Source of the DNA: Clostridiales bacterium
GTDB taxonomy: Bacteria > Bacillota > Clostridia > Saccharofermentanales > Saccharofermentanaceae
Direction of reading: 5' to 3'
Length of the DNA stretch: 64,000 nt
Assembly (NCBI GenBank): GCA_017551865.1
Contig: JAFZKB010000031.1
Span: 1 to 64,000 of the forward strand
Positions 8,402-16,807 of this stretch are shown in pieces; position 1 is the stretch's first letter, and each line of letters starts with the position of its first letter. A program made the translations under genes and the position numbers. The notes under the pieces are model-generated. The model made no database searches and was not told the origin of the DNA. It saw only the letters and a program-made list of their open reading frames with translations.

Positions 8402-9460
8402 ATGAAAAAGGGTCCGCTGAAAACATGGACATTAACGGTGGCCGGAGGGAGCCTTGCGCTCCTTCTGGTCATTGTTGTTATTTGGGCCGTCGCTGTGGGC
8501 TCGGTCTCCGTGCCTTTTTCGCAGAGTGCGCGGATCGTCGCGGCGCGACTTCCTTTCGTAGATAAGGAAGCCCTTCTTAACGGGATCCCCCGTTCGAACA
8601 AACTGATCATATGGGATATTCGTCTCCCGAGAGTCCTGCTGGCAGGGCTTGTCGGAGGCGGCCTTGCCGCAGCAGGTGTCGTGATGCAGGCGCTTTTCCG
8701 AAATCCGCTTTCGGATCCGCAGGTGCTCGGCATCTCTTCCGGCGCGGCTTTCGGAGCCGCGGTCGCGATCGCCTTCGGCATCACATTTACCGTATCCGGT
8801 ATAAGCAGCATCTGGCTTTTTGCTTTTGTCGGGGCCATGCTCACGATGCTCCTGGTATTCCGAGTGGCCAGGATCGCGACTTCGCGGTCCGTGACAGGCA
8901 TCCTGCTGGCGGGAATTGCCTGTTCCTCAATGCTTACAGCAGCGATCACGCTCCTGATGATGTGGAACCATGAAAAGCTCGAGCAGATCTATCTGTGGAT
9001 GCTCGGCAGTTTCTCCGCCGCGACCTGGGTCAAGGTCGGCTTTATGGGGATCGTGCTGGTAGGCGCCGTCATCTGCTTCTTTCTTCTCGGAAGAGATCTC
9101 GACCTTCTGAGCTTTGGAGATCACGAAGCCCAGAGCATGGGCGTATCCGTGAAAAGGACACGTACCATCGCCGTAGTCGCAACTTCGCTCCTGGTGGCCG
9201 CCAGTGTATCGGTCAGCGGGATCATCGGATTTGTCAGCCTGATCATCCCGCATATCATGCGCATGCTGGCCGGACCGAAGAACCGCCGCCTGATCCCGAT
9301 ATCGCTTCTCGGCGGCGCGATCTTCATGATCTTCTGCGACATGATCAGCCGCACGGCCGTGCCGCCGCATGAGATCGCTGTCGGTGCGATCACACAGGTC
9401 ACCGGTGCACCTTTCTTCCTATATCTTCTTTGGAAAGAAAGAAGAAAGGGGGAAGAATAA
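8402..9460 (+). CDS. btuC: Cobalamin ABC transporter permease (FecCD family)
   Basis: Membrane subunit of the B12 importer; 352 residues with about ten hydrophobic helices, the usual size. FecCD landmarks include LPRVLLAGLVGGGLAAAGV, NPLSDPQVLGISSGAAFGA and GFVSLIIPHIMRML (the coupling helix that meets the ATPase). The 12 bp before the ATG are pyrimidine-rich and contain no Shine-Dalgarno, so translation probably depends on coupling to btuF. The stop codon overlaps the btuD start by one base (TAATG). Confidence 0.93.
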   Translation: MKKGPLKTWTLTVAGGSLALLLVIVVIWAVAVGSVSVPFSQSARIVAARLPFVDKEALLNGIPRSNKLIIWDIRLPRVLLAGLVGGGLAAAGVVMQALFRNPLSDPQVLGISSGAAFGAAVAIAFGITFTVSGISSIWLFAFVGAMLTMLLVFRVARIATSRSVTGILLAGIACSSMLTAAITLLMMWNHEKLEQIYLWMLGSFSAATWVKVGFMGIVLVGAVICFFLLGRDLDLLSFGDHEAQSMGVSVKRTRTIAVVATSLLVAASVSVSGIIGFVSLIIPHIMRMLAGPKNRRLIPISLLGGAIFMIFCDMISRTAVPPHEIAVGAITQVTGAPFFLYLLWKERRKGEE

Positions 9461-10275
9461 TGAGCGATACTCCGAGTATTGAACTTCAGGCAAATCACCT
9501 GACTTATCAACCATCCGGGGTCACAAGTCCGATCCTTTCGGATGTTTCCTATACCTTTTTAAAAGGACACATGACAGCTCTTCTGGGGCCGAACGGTTCA
9601 GGAAAAACGACGATCCTCAGGCATTTTCTGTCACAGATCAAAAGCCCCGACGGCGCGGTCCTGATCGGCGGAAAAGATGCGCAGGAATATCTTCCGAAGG
9701 AGCGCAGCAGGATCCTGTCATGGGTCCCGCAGAGTAGCAACAGCAGTGAAAATGCTTTTACCGTGGAAGACGTTGTCCTGATGGCCCGATATCCGTATAA
9801 GGGCACGTGGGAAGACGATTCGGAGGAAGACTTCCGGATCGCCGACGAAGCGATGCGGACGGTCGATGTGCTTGATTTCAAAAAGCGTGATTTCAATTCA
9901 CTTTCCGGAGGTGAGCGCCAGCGCGTCCTGATCGCACGGGCGCTGACGCAGAAGACGCCGTGGATCCTCCTCGATGAACCGACGTCGAATCTCGATGTCC
10001 GCCACCAGCTTCAGATCATGAAGATCGTCCGCGAAAAGGTGGACGAGAAGACGACCAGTGCGGTCGTCGTTATGCACGATTTCAACATGGTCGAGCGATA
10101 CTGTGACCGGGTGGTGCTCCTTAAAAACGGGAAAATCGTCGCGACAGGGGAGACGAAAGACGTCATGACCACGGAGCTTCTTTCGAAGGTATATGAAGTC
10201 GGCTTTGATATAATAGAAAAAGACGGCAAGAGATTATTCTTCCCGCAGGAAGGAAATGAGAACGGATGGAACTGA
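9460..10275 (+). CDS. btuD: Cobalamin ABC transporter ATP-binding protein
   Basis: Cytoplasmic ATPase that powers B12 import. In the 271-residue product the Walker A motif GPNGSGKTT lies at about 43-51, followed by a Q-loop (VPQSS), the signature LSGGERQR, Walker B ILLDEPT and the switch His in VMHDF. ATG 9460 has GGGGGAAG upstream and overlaps the btuC stop by one base; an in-frame TTG 30 bp earlier lies inside btuC and has no ribosome site. Its last 10 bases overlap the next gene. Confidence 0.94.
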   Translation: MSDTPSIELQANHLTYQPSGVTSPILSDVSYTFLKGHMTALLGPNGSGKTTILRHFLSQIKSPDGAVLIGGKDAQEYLPKERSRILSWVPQSSNSSENAFTVEDVVLMARYPYKGTWEDDSEEDFRIADEAMRTVDVLDFKKRDFNSLSGGERQRVLIARALTQKTPWILLDEPTSNLDVRHQLQIMKIVREKVDEKTTSAVVVMHDFNMVERYCDRVVLLKNGKIVATGETKDVMTTELLSKVYEVGFDIIEKDGKRLFFPQEGNENGWN

Positions 10276-10925
10276 TCACCAAAGCAGAAAACCCGGAGGA
10301 GTATCTGGAAGTCTCCGAATATATCAACCACAATCACGTAAAGGTCATGATCGTGGCCAATTACATCATGGAGACGATCATGAAGGACATGGAAGAAGGA
10401 AAGGCGATGGAGTACCTCGATCCGGAGATCGAGTATGCTTCCCGCGCGTTCCGATTCGTAAGAGATGAGATCTCCCACAGTAACGATGCCGGAAGAAAAG
10501 AACTGTGCCTTCGTGCATCCGATGTCCTCGACAAGAGAACGGGTCTGTGCTTCGGAAAATCCCACCTGCTCTGTGCACTTCTCCGCGCATCAGGGATCCC
10601 GGCGGGTCTTTGCTATCAGTATCTGAGACTTGATGAAAACGACGATGCGTCGCCGCTGATCCTTCACGGATTAAATGCCGTATATTTCGAATCTCTCGGC
10701 AAATGGATCCGTCTGGATGCCAGAGGAAATAAAGAGGGCGTGGATGCGCAGTTCTCCGTTGACGAGGAAAAACTGGCCTTCCCCGTAAGACCTGGTCTCG
10801 GCGAGACGGACCTTCCGTTTATCTTCCCCAGACCGGACATCGGTGTCATTGGCAAACTTCTTCTTTCCAAGACCGCGCAGGAAGCCATGGCGAATCTTCC
10901 GGACCGGATCGCAGGCAAGTGCTAA
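10266..10925 (+). CDS. Transglutaminase-like cysteine protein
   Basis: A soluble 219-residue protein of the transglutaminase/protease superfamily with a complete Cys-His-Asp triad: C95 in GLCFGKSHLL, H134 in LHGLNAVYF and D151 in RLDARG. Such proteins may be peptidases, amidases or cross-linking enzymes; the substrate cannot be read from sequence. There is no signal peptide. The start overlaps btuD by 10 bp, with GAAGGAAATGAG upstream, so it is translationally coupled to the B12 importer and should be under the cobalamin riboswitch. That link hints at a role in corrinoid or cobamide handling, which is inference. Confidence 0.8.
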   Translation: MELITKAENPEEYLEVSEYINHNHVKVMIVANYIMETIMKDMEEGKAMEYLDPEIEYASRAFRFVRDEISHSNDAGRKELCLRASDVLDKRTGLCFGKSHLLCALLRASGIPAGLCYQYLRLDENDDASPLILHGLNAVYFESLGKWIRLDARGNKEGVDAQFSVDEEKLAFPVRPGLGETDLPFIFPRPDIGVIGKLLLSKTAQEAMANLPDRIAGKC

Positions 10926-10953
10926 GAAAAGTGCTTTTCCATAAGAAGAATAC

Positions 10954-10983
10954 TTGACGCAGGGGCGCGTTTGGTGGTATCAT
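10954..10983 (+). promoter_or_regulatory. Promoter of tRNA-Cys
   Basis: TTGACG (10954-10959), an 18-bp spacer and TATCAT (10978-10983) lie 22 bp before the tRNA 5' end. Confidence 0.7.
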
Positions 10984-11005
10984 TTCATACGCTGACTAAG
11001 CAAGT

Positions 11006-11079
<74 letters not shown>

Positions 11080-11086
11080 AATGAGA

Positions 11087-11116
11087 AGGAGTTATCGGAA
11101 GATAACTCCTTTTTTA
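11087..11116 (+). terminator. Terminator of tRNA-Cys
   Basis: AAGGAGTTATC (11087-11097) pairs with GATAACTCCTT (11101-11111) across a GGA loop, followed by a T run. Confidence 0.92.
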
Positions 11117-11239
11117 TTTCATTTTCATGAAAATTTCTTCGAAATGCCTGAATGTGACAGTATTGTCAGTACCCGCGGAAACCGCTGTGCTAGAATACGA
11201 TCGCAGAGTATGGGACGAGGAAAGTGATGAAGAGTGTAT

Positions 11240-12454
11240 ATGAAAAAAAGATTTGAGAGATTGATGACTGTCGTATTGATTTCCGCAGTGATCTTTACCG
11301 GTTGCAAAGCCAGATCGGGGATGACGGACACACAGTTTTCTGATGCCGGCGAAAATGCCATCGAAACACTGTCCGAAGGTGTGACCGAACCCTCTCATTC
11401 CTCTTCATATGATTCCGAAAACGGAGAAAAATCTACGCCGTCCAGCCGTTCCAGAAATATACTGGAATCGGAGAAGGCGACCTCTACACCGACACCTGAT
11501 GAAAAGCCGAAGGTCGAGAACAATAAGACCAACACCGACGGCCACCATACATTCAATCCGCACATTTTCAGCAAATACTATCTTTCGGATTTCGGAGAGA
11601 AGAAGAGAGACGCTTTCTTTTCTTTCTGCGATGCCCTGATCGCCGGAGCGGACAGCTTCGTCTGTCCGGATGAGGAGACCTACTACTGGTGTCTCGGCTC
11701 TCTCTCCAGTGCATTCTTCCCCGTTGCGTACGGCTATATCGATTCGGCTTCCTCGGAAGTGCAGAATGGATTTGAAAATGGTGTGGGAAAGATCTTTTAC
11801 AAGATCCCGGTCAAAGAGTTCCTCATGAAGGAGACCGAGTTCGAGGCGCAGATCGTCTCGATCCTCAACGACTGCATCAGTGACGACTATACTGACCTTG
11901 AAAAGGTCATGGCGCTTTATGAGTACATGTGCTCGAATTATACATATGATTACGATATGAATGAACAGTGCGGCGAGAGAGCCGATGAGCTTTCTGCATA
12001 CCGCTGCCTGATCGAGAAGAAAGGCATCTGCTGTGAGATCGCTTCACTTTACAACTATCTTCTCCTGCAGGCCGGTGTCGATTCCGATGAGATCGGCGGA
12101 GCGGCCATCTCGGATAATGTATTAGAGGGTCACTCCTGGGTGCTCGTGACGATCGACGGACAGCACTACCACGTGGATCCTACCTGGGGAATGGATGAGG
12201 GAAAAGCACGCCTTCATTATTTCCTCATGACGGACGAAGCCAGAGTCGATCGGGACCAGTTCGATTTTGACTCGATGAACATCGGCGGAAAGGCGGACGA
12301 GAGCAGAAAGACTTACGACTTTACATGCACGGACGAACGCTATAAAGACCTCTGGGAAGGGGAGTATTACTACATCGGCATGAATCGTGAAGAGCACCTC
12401 ATCGTGTACGAAAATGAGGACAAGGAAGAGCAGACGTTCTATTACGGAAGTTAA
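11240..12454 (+). CDS. Transglutaminase-domain lipoprotein
   Basis: A surface lipoprotein of about 404 residues with a transglutaminase-like domain. After the signal (FTGC lipobox) comes a Ser/Thr/Pro/Glu-rich linker to about residue 90, then an alpha-helical region, then the catalytic core: KKGICCEIASLYNYLL (C264 or C265), GHSWVLV (H298) and HVDPTWG (D313). The triad is intact. Family members act as peptidases or as protein cross-linkers on the cell surface. ATG 11240 is preferred, with AAGAG six bases upstream; an in-frame GTG at 11234 is the alternative. An extended -10 (TGCTAGAAT, 11188-11196) precedes it. Confidence 0.82.
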   Translation: MKKRFERLMTVVLISAVIFTGCKARSGMTDTQFSDAGENAIETLSEGVTEPSHSSSYDSENGEKSTPSSRSRNILESEKATSTPTPDEKPKVENNKTNTDGHHTFNPHIFSKYYLSDFGEKKRDAFFSFCDALIAGADSFVCPDEETYYWCLGSLSSAFFPVAYGYIDSASSEVQNGFENGVGKIFYKIPVKEFLMKETEFEAQIVSILNDCISDDYTDLEKVMALYEYMCSNYTYDYDMNEQCGERADELSAYRCLIEKKGICCEIASLYNYLLLQAGVDSDEIGGAAISDNVLEGHSWVLVTIDGQHYHVDPTWGMDEGKARLHYFLMTDEARVDRDQFDFDSMNIGGKADESRKTYDFTCTDERYKDLWEGEYYYIGMNREEHLIVYENEDKEEQTFYYGS

Positions 12455-12526
12455 GTTTCGGAAGGATTCGCGTGAAAATCTGATTCCTATACAGCAAAAC
12501 CCATAATTATCGATGACTAACAAAAA

Positions 12527-12562
12527 ACGACCGTTTCCGTTTCCAAGGAACGGCCGTTTTTC
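12527..12562 (+). terminator. Terminator after the transglutaminase lipoprotein
   Basis: ACGACCGTTTCC pairs with GGAACGGCCGT, allowing one bulge and one mismatch, and is followed by TTTTTC. Confidence 0.75.
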
Positions 12563-12604
12563 TATGATGAAATCGATAGGGAACAAAGTGTAGGAGGTGA
12601 TTTC

Positions 12605-13540
12605 ATGATGGGATTTGCTCAAGGAATCGACATCTGTTATGGAAGCACTAAGAATGACCGAAACGTTGTTTTCTTTCAGGACGGAACATACCGTGATTAT
12701 CGGATCGGAGGAATCATCGAAGAGGTGCTTCGTGACGAAGTAGTATCGCTGATCACCAAGGATACGCGGGAGATCATGGTGTCCGTTCCCAAAGAAGAGT
12801 TCTCGTCGGGGAAAAGGATCCCTGCTCCGATCTTTCAGATACTGGAGGATTTTTCTGTCCGCAAGGCTCCTGCCGCCGGAGCCTTGTTCCGGACCAGTCT
12901 TTATGAAGCGGTCCTTCACACGATGATTCGAGAGAAGAATGGTGAGACGGAAGGTTCTTTTTCCATAGAATGCTACGAATACTTTCTTGACCGGTTCATG
13001 ACATTTGCCGGGTTTGTGGAAGCGCTGGCCGCCAATAACAGTGGAGAAGCAGATGAGGAAGTTTCCCGTGTTGCTGAACTTTTTGAAAACTGGGCAGAAG
13101 GGTTCTGTGACCAGTCGCCCGGACAATGCGGGGAACTCTGCGAGCCTGGTAAAGTGCCGGTTTATACCTATCGGGTCATCGGATGGCTTCAACTTCTGCT
13201 TCTGGAATACAGCCGGATCCGAAGGCAAAACAAGCTGATCAAGTTCTGCGCGAACTGCGGGCGCATTTTCGTTCCGCAGAAGAGGGTGGATGCGATCTAT
13301 TGCGACCAGCCATCTCCGCAGGATCCTCAAAGAGCCTGCAATGAGATCGGGGCCCAGATCAGAAGACGGAATAAGCGGAACGGGGACGGGGCTGAACATG
13401 AACACCACAACAGGATCTGCCGCCTTCACAACATGGTCCGCCGGGCCAGAGAAAGAGGCGACGGGAAGGATCTGATCGAGTATTACAAAAAGAAGATCGA
13501 TGCTGAGATGGTCCGGTATGAAGCGATGAAGACAAAATGA
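12605..13540 (+). CDS. Hypothetical protein with C-terminal zinc-binding motif (DUF6076-like)
   Basis: A 311-residue cytoplasmic protein of unknown function. The N-terminal 200 residues show no motif I know. The C-terminal part has FCANCGRIFVPQKR (C215, C218), IYCDQ (C233) and RACNE (C245), a likely four-cysteine zinc site, followed by a basic helical tail (IRRRNKRN and later Lys/Arg-rich stretches) that could touch nucleic acid. The layout resembles clostridial DUF6076 proteins, by recollection only. AGGAGG at 12592-12597 fixes the start. The next gene follows 37 bp downstream. Confidence 0.6.
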   Translation: MMGFAQGIDICYGSTKNDRNVVFFQDGTYRDYRIGGIIEEVLRDEVVSLITKDTREIMVSVPKEEFSSGKRIPAPIFQILEDFSVRKAPAAGALFRTSLYEAVLHTMIREKNGETEGSFSIECYEYFLDRFMTFAGFVEALAANNSGEADEEVSRVAELFENWAEGFCDQSPGQCGELCEPGKVPVYTYRVIGWLQLLLLEYSRIRRQNKLIKFCANCGRIFVPQKRVDAIYCDQPSPQDPQRACNEIGAQIRRRNKRNGDGAEHEHHNRICRLHNMVRRARERGDGKDLIEYYKKKIDAEMVRYEAMKTK

Positions 13541-13577
13541 CTATCTGAAGAAAGATGACCGAAAAGGGGGAGTGAAT

Positions 13578-14204
13578 ATGAAAAAAAGAGGATGCGTTTT
13601 CTGGTTTTTGGTGATCATGGTTATTCTGATTCTGGCAGGAGTATACGCTGCTATTAAGCCTATGGATCAAACAGCCTATGACAAGACGAAGAAGACGGAA
13701 AAAACGGCCACTACCACGAAGGAAACTCTCGTTACAACTGAAGAGACTACGGGGACGGAAGCACCGTCTGATTTGGAAGAACTGGCGAATCCATCGCAAA
13801 CGGACAAGCAGGAGCAGGGCGTAACTGAAGAGCAGGGAGAGACACGACCGGATCCGGGATTGTCGTATGCAGAATACATAAAGATGTTCAAAAATGGTGA
13901 TTTCTCTCTGGTCACGCCTGAGTTCAAAGAAGAGATGGATGCCTATGAAGAATTCTATGACAAGTATATCGAGTTCATGGGGAAATATCTGTCAGGAAAA
14001 GGGAACTACATGCAAATGCTTGAAGATTATACAAAGATGATGGAGGATGTCTTGGAATGGGATGCGAAGATCGAAGCGGTAGATGAGAGCAAGCTGAATT
14101 CGGCAGACGATGCATATTATCTGTTCATCACGGAAAGAGTAATGGAAAAGCTGCTGACGTCTACTTTCTCGGTCTCCACATCTTCGGAAACAAGCGCGGC
14201 ATGA
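13578..14204 (+). CDS. Hypothetical single-pass membrane protein (DUF6591-like)
   Basis: A 208-residue protein with one N-terminal membrane helix (about residues 8-26), a Thr/Lys/Glu-rich extracytoplasmic linker (about 35-95), and a compact helical C-terminal domain centred on EFYDKYIEFMGKYLSGKGNYMQML. That helical pattern resembles clostridial DUF6591 proteins; this is a by-eye judgement. ATG 13578 is chosen because GGGGGAG lies six bases before it. Its function is unknown. It probably shares a transcript with the upstream zinc-motif gene and ends at the terminator at 14240. Confidence 0.6.
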   Translation: MKKRGCVFWFLVIMVILILAGVYAAIKPMDQTAYDKTKKTEKTATTTKETLVTTEETTGTEAPSDLEELANPSQTDKQEQGVTEEQGETRPDPGLSYAEYIKMFKNGDFSLVTPEFKEEMDAYEEFYDKYIEFMGKYLSGKGNYMQMLEDYTKMMEDVLEWDAKIEAVDESKLNSADDAYYLFITERVMEKLLTSTFSVSTSSETSAA

Positions 14205-14239
14205 ATCTGCTGTTCGGCAGTAGACCGCCCCTGCACATT

Positions 14240-14277
14240 AAAGGGCTGCCTGCATTTTATGCAGACAGCCCTTTTTC
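14240..14277 (+). terminator. Terminator after the 13578 gene
   Basis: AAAGGGCTGCCTGCAT pairs with ATGCAGACAGCCCTTT with one mismatch, then T residues. It lies between convergent genes but has a U tract only for the + strand. Confidence 0.88.
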
Positions 14278-14317
14278 TTTGCTTTATATGGCGATGCGCC
14301 CGGGTCGGGGACGGGTC

Positions 14318-14620
14318 TTATACTTCGAAATCAAAACAGCTTCTGATCTTGGTATGCGGGCGGACTTTGCCGGTGGCGACGGCCACGTGGTCCGGATGCA
14401 CGGCGTAGCCTTTCAGGGCTTCTTCGTTTTCAAAAAGAGAATCGAGCATCAGATCGGTATTCGAAGAAGAAAGGCCTTCCGTGATGACCCTGATCTCCAA
14501 AAGGCCGTCGATCTTGCCTTTCAGGCCCTCGAGTCCTTCTTTGATCTCTGCCTTGATAGCAGCTTTTTCAGAATCGGAATATTCGTCTTTTAATGTCCAG
14601 ATGATCACGTGCTTAACCAT
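14318..14620 (-). CDS. Dabb-family (stress-responsive A/B barrel) protein
   Basis: A 100-residue dimeric ferredoxin-like alpha/beta barrel protein of the Dabb family, starting MVKHVIIWTLKDE. Typical features are the VKHVIIW first strand and the HPDHVAV motif near residues 74-80. Bacterial members are mostly uncharacterised; some are monooxygenase-like or involved in stress responses. The start is set by GGAGGAG eight bases before ATG 14620, which excludes a longer frame starting ten codons upstream. An extended -10 (TGTTATAAT on the minus strand, 14673-14681) is a likely promoter. Confidence 0.88.
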   Translation of the reverse strand: MVKHVIIWTLKDEYSDSEKAAIKAEIKEGLEGLKGKIDGLLEIRVITEGLSSSNTDLMLDSLFENEEALKGYAVHPDHVAVATGKVRPHTKIRSCFDFEV

Positions 14621-14904
14621 AAGTAACTCCTCCTTCGGATGCAGGGACATCCTGCACTTTTCGCATGAGAAGATTATAACACAGAGCGGGGATGGAGAAG
14701 GTGCGGGAAGGGATCTTTTCGCAAAGAAGAAGAGCTACCCGTGAGGTATGTATTCCGGGTAGCCCGTACATGGGATTGTGTTGGGGTGTTTGGTTTTGGG
14801 TTGTGTTAAGGAGGTATTGTTCTTATCACGAGTTCATTATCGCGCGCGAACTTTAAATGAACCTTAAACTATAAAAAGTATAAATAGGAACTCCAAAAGA
14901 AAGA
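14621..14904. other. Intergenic region with one hairpin
   Basis: No gene is supported here. It contains the Dabb promoter near 14673-14681 and a hairpin of GCTACCCG (14734-14741) with CGGGTAGC (14756-14763) without a U tract. A G/T-rich stretch at 14764-14815 on the + strand follows. I see no further structure. Confidence 0.5.
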
Positions 14905-14913
14905 TGTTATAAT
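14905..14913 (+). promoter_or_regulatory. Extended -10 promoter of the HEAT-like gene
   Basis: TGTTATAAT is an extended -10 element 31 bp before the start codon. No good -35 box is seen, as is common for extended -10 promoters. Confidence 0.55.
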
Positions 14914-14943
14914 GCATAAGTAACATCGCATGGGAGGCGCAAC

Positions 14944-15888
14944 ATGGATTGCACTACGAAACTTTTTTCCGAGTTTAATGAACGACTTTCGAAGGTCTGC
15001 GAGGAATTCGCCGATCAGGTGTCCTCGAGTGAGGGTCCGACCGAGAGCGAGATGGCGGAGCATTTTAAGAATTTCCGTTCATATATCGAACAGCAGACGG
15101 AGCCTTTCTGGAAGGAGTCTAAGGAGTATCTCGACGGGAAGACCGGCGAGGAGTTCATCTCGAATCTGGATCTGGACGCGCTTCTGGATGCGTTCTGCGA
15201 GTCGGCGAAGATCATCGACGATGAGGCGACGCCGTATCCGCTGGTGTCTGCGCTGAAGGAAAAGTCTCCGGAGTCTTCGGAGCGTCTTCTGAAGATGGTG
15301 CTCGATACGTCCTGGGAGCCGGCTGAGGGCGAGGACGAGAACGAGTTCTTCGTGAGATTCCAGCCTTGCGTGGCAGCGATCCGTTTCTTCGGGGCGGATG
15401 AATATGAGCCGGCGATGGAGCCCGTACTGACACGGTTCTGTAGCTTTTCGAGCACGCAGGAGTATATCGCCGATTCTGTTAAGGTCATGATGCTCGGCCT
15501 CGGAAGCAAGGGCGTCCCGACACTGATCGATTTTATGCTCAACCGCTCGGATGAGGAGATCTCGGGTCCTTATGAGGACATGATGATCATCCTGACCCAT
15601 GTGGGTATCAAGCAGCCGGATAACGAGATCTACCAGGCACTTCGTGCCGGCTTCCGCCGCATGAAATCCAAGGTCATCGCCGTCATCTGTATCGGTGACT
15701 ACGGCGATCCGAGAGGCATCCCGCTTCTTAAGGGATATCTCGACAGAAACGTACATACCATTGACCGCGAGACTTTCTACGAGGCGCTTTCCGCTATTAG
15801 AAGACTCGGCGGCGAGATCAACGATATTCAGGATCCTTTCCACGATTTCACCAATAAGGTGCCGAAGAAGGATCAGGGCAAGAAGTGA
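14944..15888 (+). CDS. HEAT-repeat-like hypothetical protein
   Basis: A 314-residue, strongly acidic, all-helical cytoplasmic protein. The second half shows helix pairs of HEAT or PBS-lyase type, for example VIAVICIGDYGDPRGIPLLK and GVPTLIDFMLNRSDEEI, which suggests a protein-interaction scaffold. No catalytic motif is visible. GGGAGG nine bases upstream fixes the start. The gene is 12 bp from hisA and its stop codon is part of the hisA ribosome site (TGAGGA), so the two are translationally coupled, but I do not know why. Confidence 0.65.
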   Translation: MDCTTKLFSEFNERLSKVCEEFADQVSSSEGPTESEMAEHFKNFRSYIEQQTEPFWKESKEYLDGKTGEEFISNLDLDALLDAFCESAKIIDDEATPYPLVSALKEKSPESSERLLKMVLDTSWEPAEGEDENEFFVRFQPCVAAIRFFGADEYEPAMEPVLTRFCSFSSTQEYIADSVKVMMLGLGSKGVPTLIDFMLNRSDEEISGPYEDMMIILTHVGIKQPDNEIYQALRAGFRRMKSKVIAVICIGDYGDPRGIPLLKGYLDRNVHTIDRETFYEALSAIRRLGGEINDIQDPFHDFTNKVPKKDQGKK

Positions 15889-15900
15889 GGATAAGACCAG

Positions 15901-16695
15901 ATGGAGTTTCGTCCCTGTATCGATATCCATAATGGCAAGGTCAAGCAGATCGTTGGCGGGACCCTGAATGATTCCGGCGCGAAGGAGAACTTCGTCGCGG
16001 AACAGGACTCGGGGTATTTCGCGCGCTACTACAAGGATCTCGGGATCCGCGGCGGGCACATCATCATGCTCAACCGTGCGGGGACGGAGGAATATGAGGC
16101 AAGCCGGGAAGCGGCGCTCAAGGCGCTTAAGGCTTACCCCGGAGGTCTTCAGGTCGGCGGTGGCATCAATGCCGAAAATGCCGGTTCTTTTATAGAGGCG
16201 GGAGCGAGCCACGTGATCGTCACTTCCTATGCCTTTTCGGAAGGCAGGATCAATTACGAAAATCTCGAGAAGCTGGTCGCGGCCGTCAGACGTGAGCACG
16301 TGGTGCTCGATCTGAGCTGCAGAAAAAAGGGCGGCGACTACTATATCGTGACCGACCGCTGGCAGAAGTTTACAAGAACGAAACTCTCGGCGGGACTTCT
16401 CACAAAGCTTGAGAAATATTGCTCCGAGTATCTTATCCACGCGGTAGATGTGGAAGGTAAGGCCGCGGGCCCGGACGAGGCGCTGTTTTCGATATTCCGC
16501 GAGTATATCGATGCGGCGGAGAAGAAGGGCGGGGCGGCGCTTCCCGTTACTTACGCCGGTGGCATCCACACTTATAAGGATATCCGGGAACTTAAGAAGG
16601 TTTCCGGAGGAAGAGTCAACATCACCGTGGGCTCGGCGCTGGATCTTTTCGGCGGGAAACTGTCGTGCGGGAAGATCCTGGAGATCTGTAAGTAG
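15901..16695 (+). CDS. hisA: ProFAR isomerase HisA, eukaryotic-type
   Basis: Phosphoribosylformimino-AICAR-phosphate isomerase, the fourth step of histidine synthesis, a TIM barrel of 264 residues. It matches the fungal/plant HIS6 type rather than the usual bacterial HisA: FRPCIDIHNGKVKQIVGG, IIMLNRAGTEEY, LQVGGGINAENA, the HVIVTSYAF segment, and LSCRKKGGDYYIVTDRWQKF. The catalytic Asp in CIDIHNGKVKQ is kept, and the partner region reads HAVDVEGKAAGPDEAL. No other his gene lies nearby. It is coupled to the upstream HEAT-like gene and ends at the terminator at 16748. Confidence 0.9.
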   Translation: MEFRPCIDIHNGKVKQIVGGTLNDSGAKENFVAEQDSGYFARYYKDLGIRGGHIIMLNRAGTEEYEASREAALKALKAYPGGLQVGGGINAENAGSFIEAGASHVIVTSYAFSEGRINYENLEKLVAAVRREHVVLDLSCRKKGGDYYIVTDRWQKFTRTKLSAGLLTKLEKYCSEYLIHAVDVEGKAAGPDEALFSIFREYIDAAEKKGGAALPVTYAGGIHTYKDIRELKKVSGGRVNITVGSALDLFGGKLSCGKILEICK

Positions 16696-16747
16696 CGCGG
16701 GCGCGGCTGCGGCAGGGCGGCCTGAATTGTTTATATTGGATATGGAG

Positions 16748-16779
16748 ACAGCATCTCGGGATCTGAGGTGCTGTTTTTT
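16748..16779 (+). terminator. Terminator of hisA
   Basis: ACAGCATCTC (16748-16757) pairs with GAGGTGCTGT (16765-16774), followed by TTTTT. Confidence 0.9.
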
Positions 16780-16807
16780 GTGGTGTGGGGGGATCGCGGG
16801 AATGGGA

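Noticed and set aside
7370-10275. Iron-siderophore ABC transporter
   Set aside because: Subunit sequences alone would allow it, but the cobalamin riboswitch directly upstream indicates corrinoid uptake.
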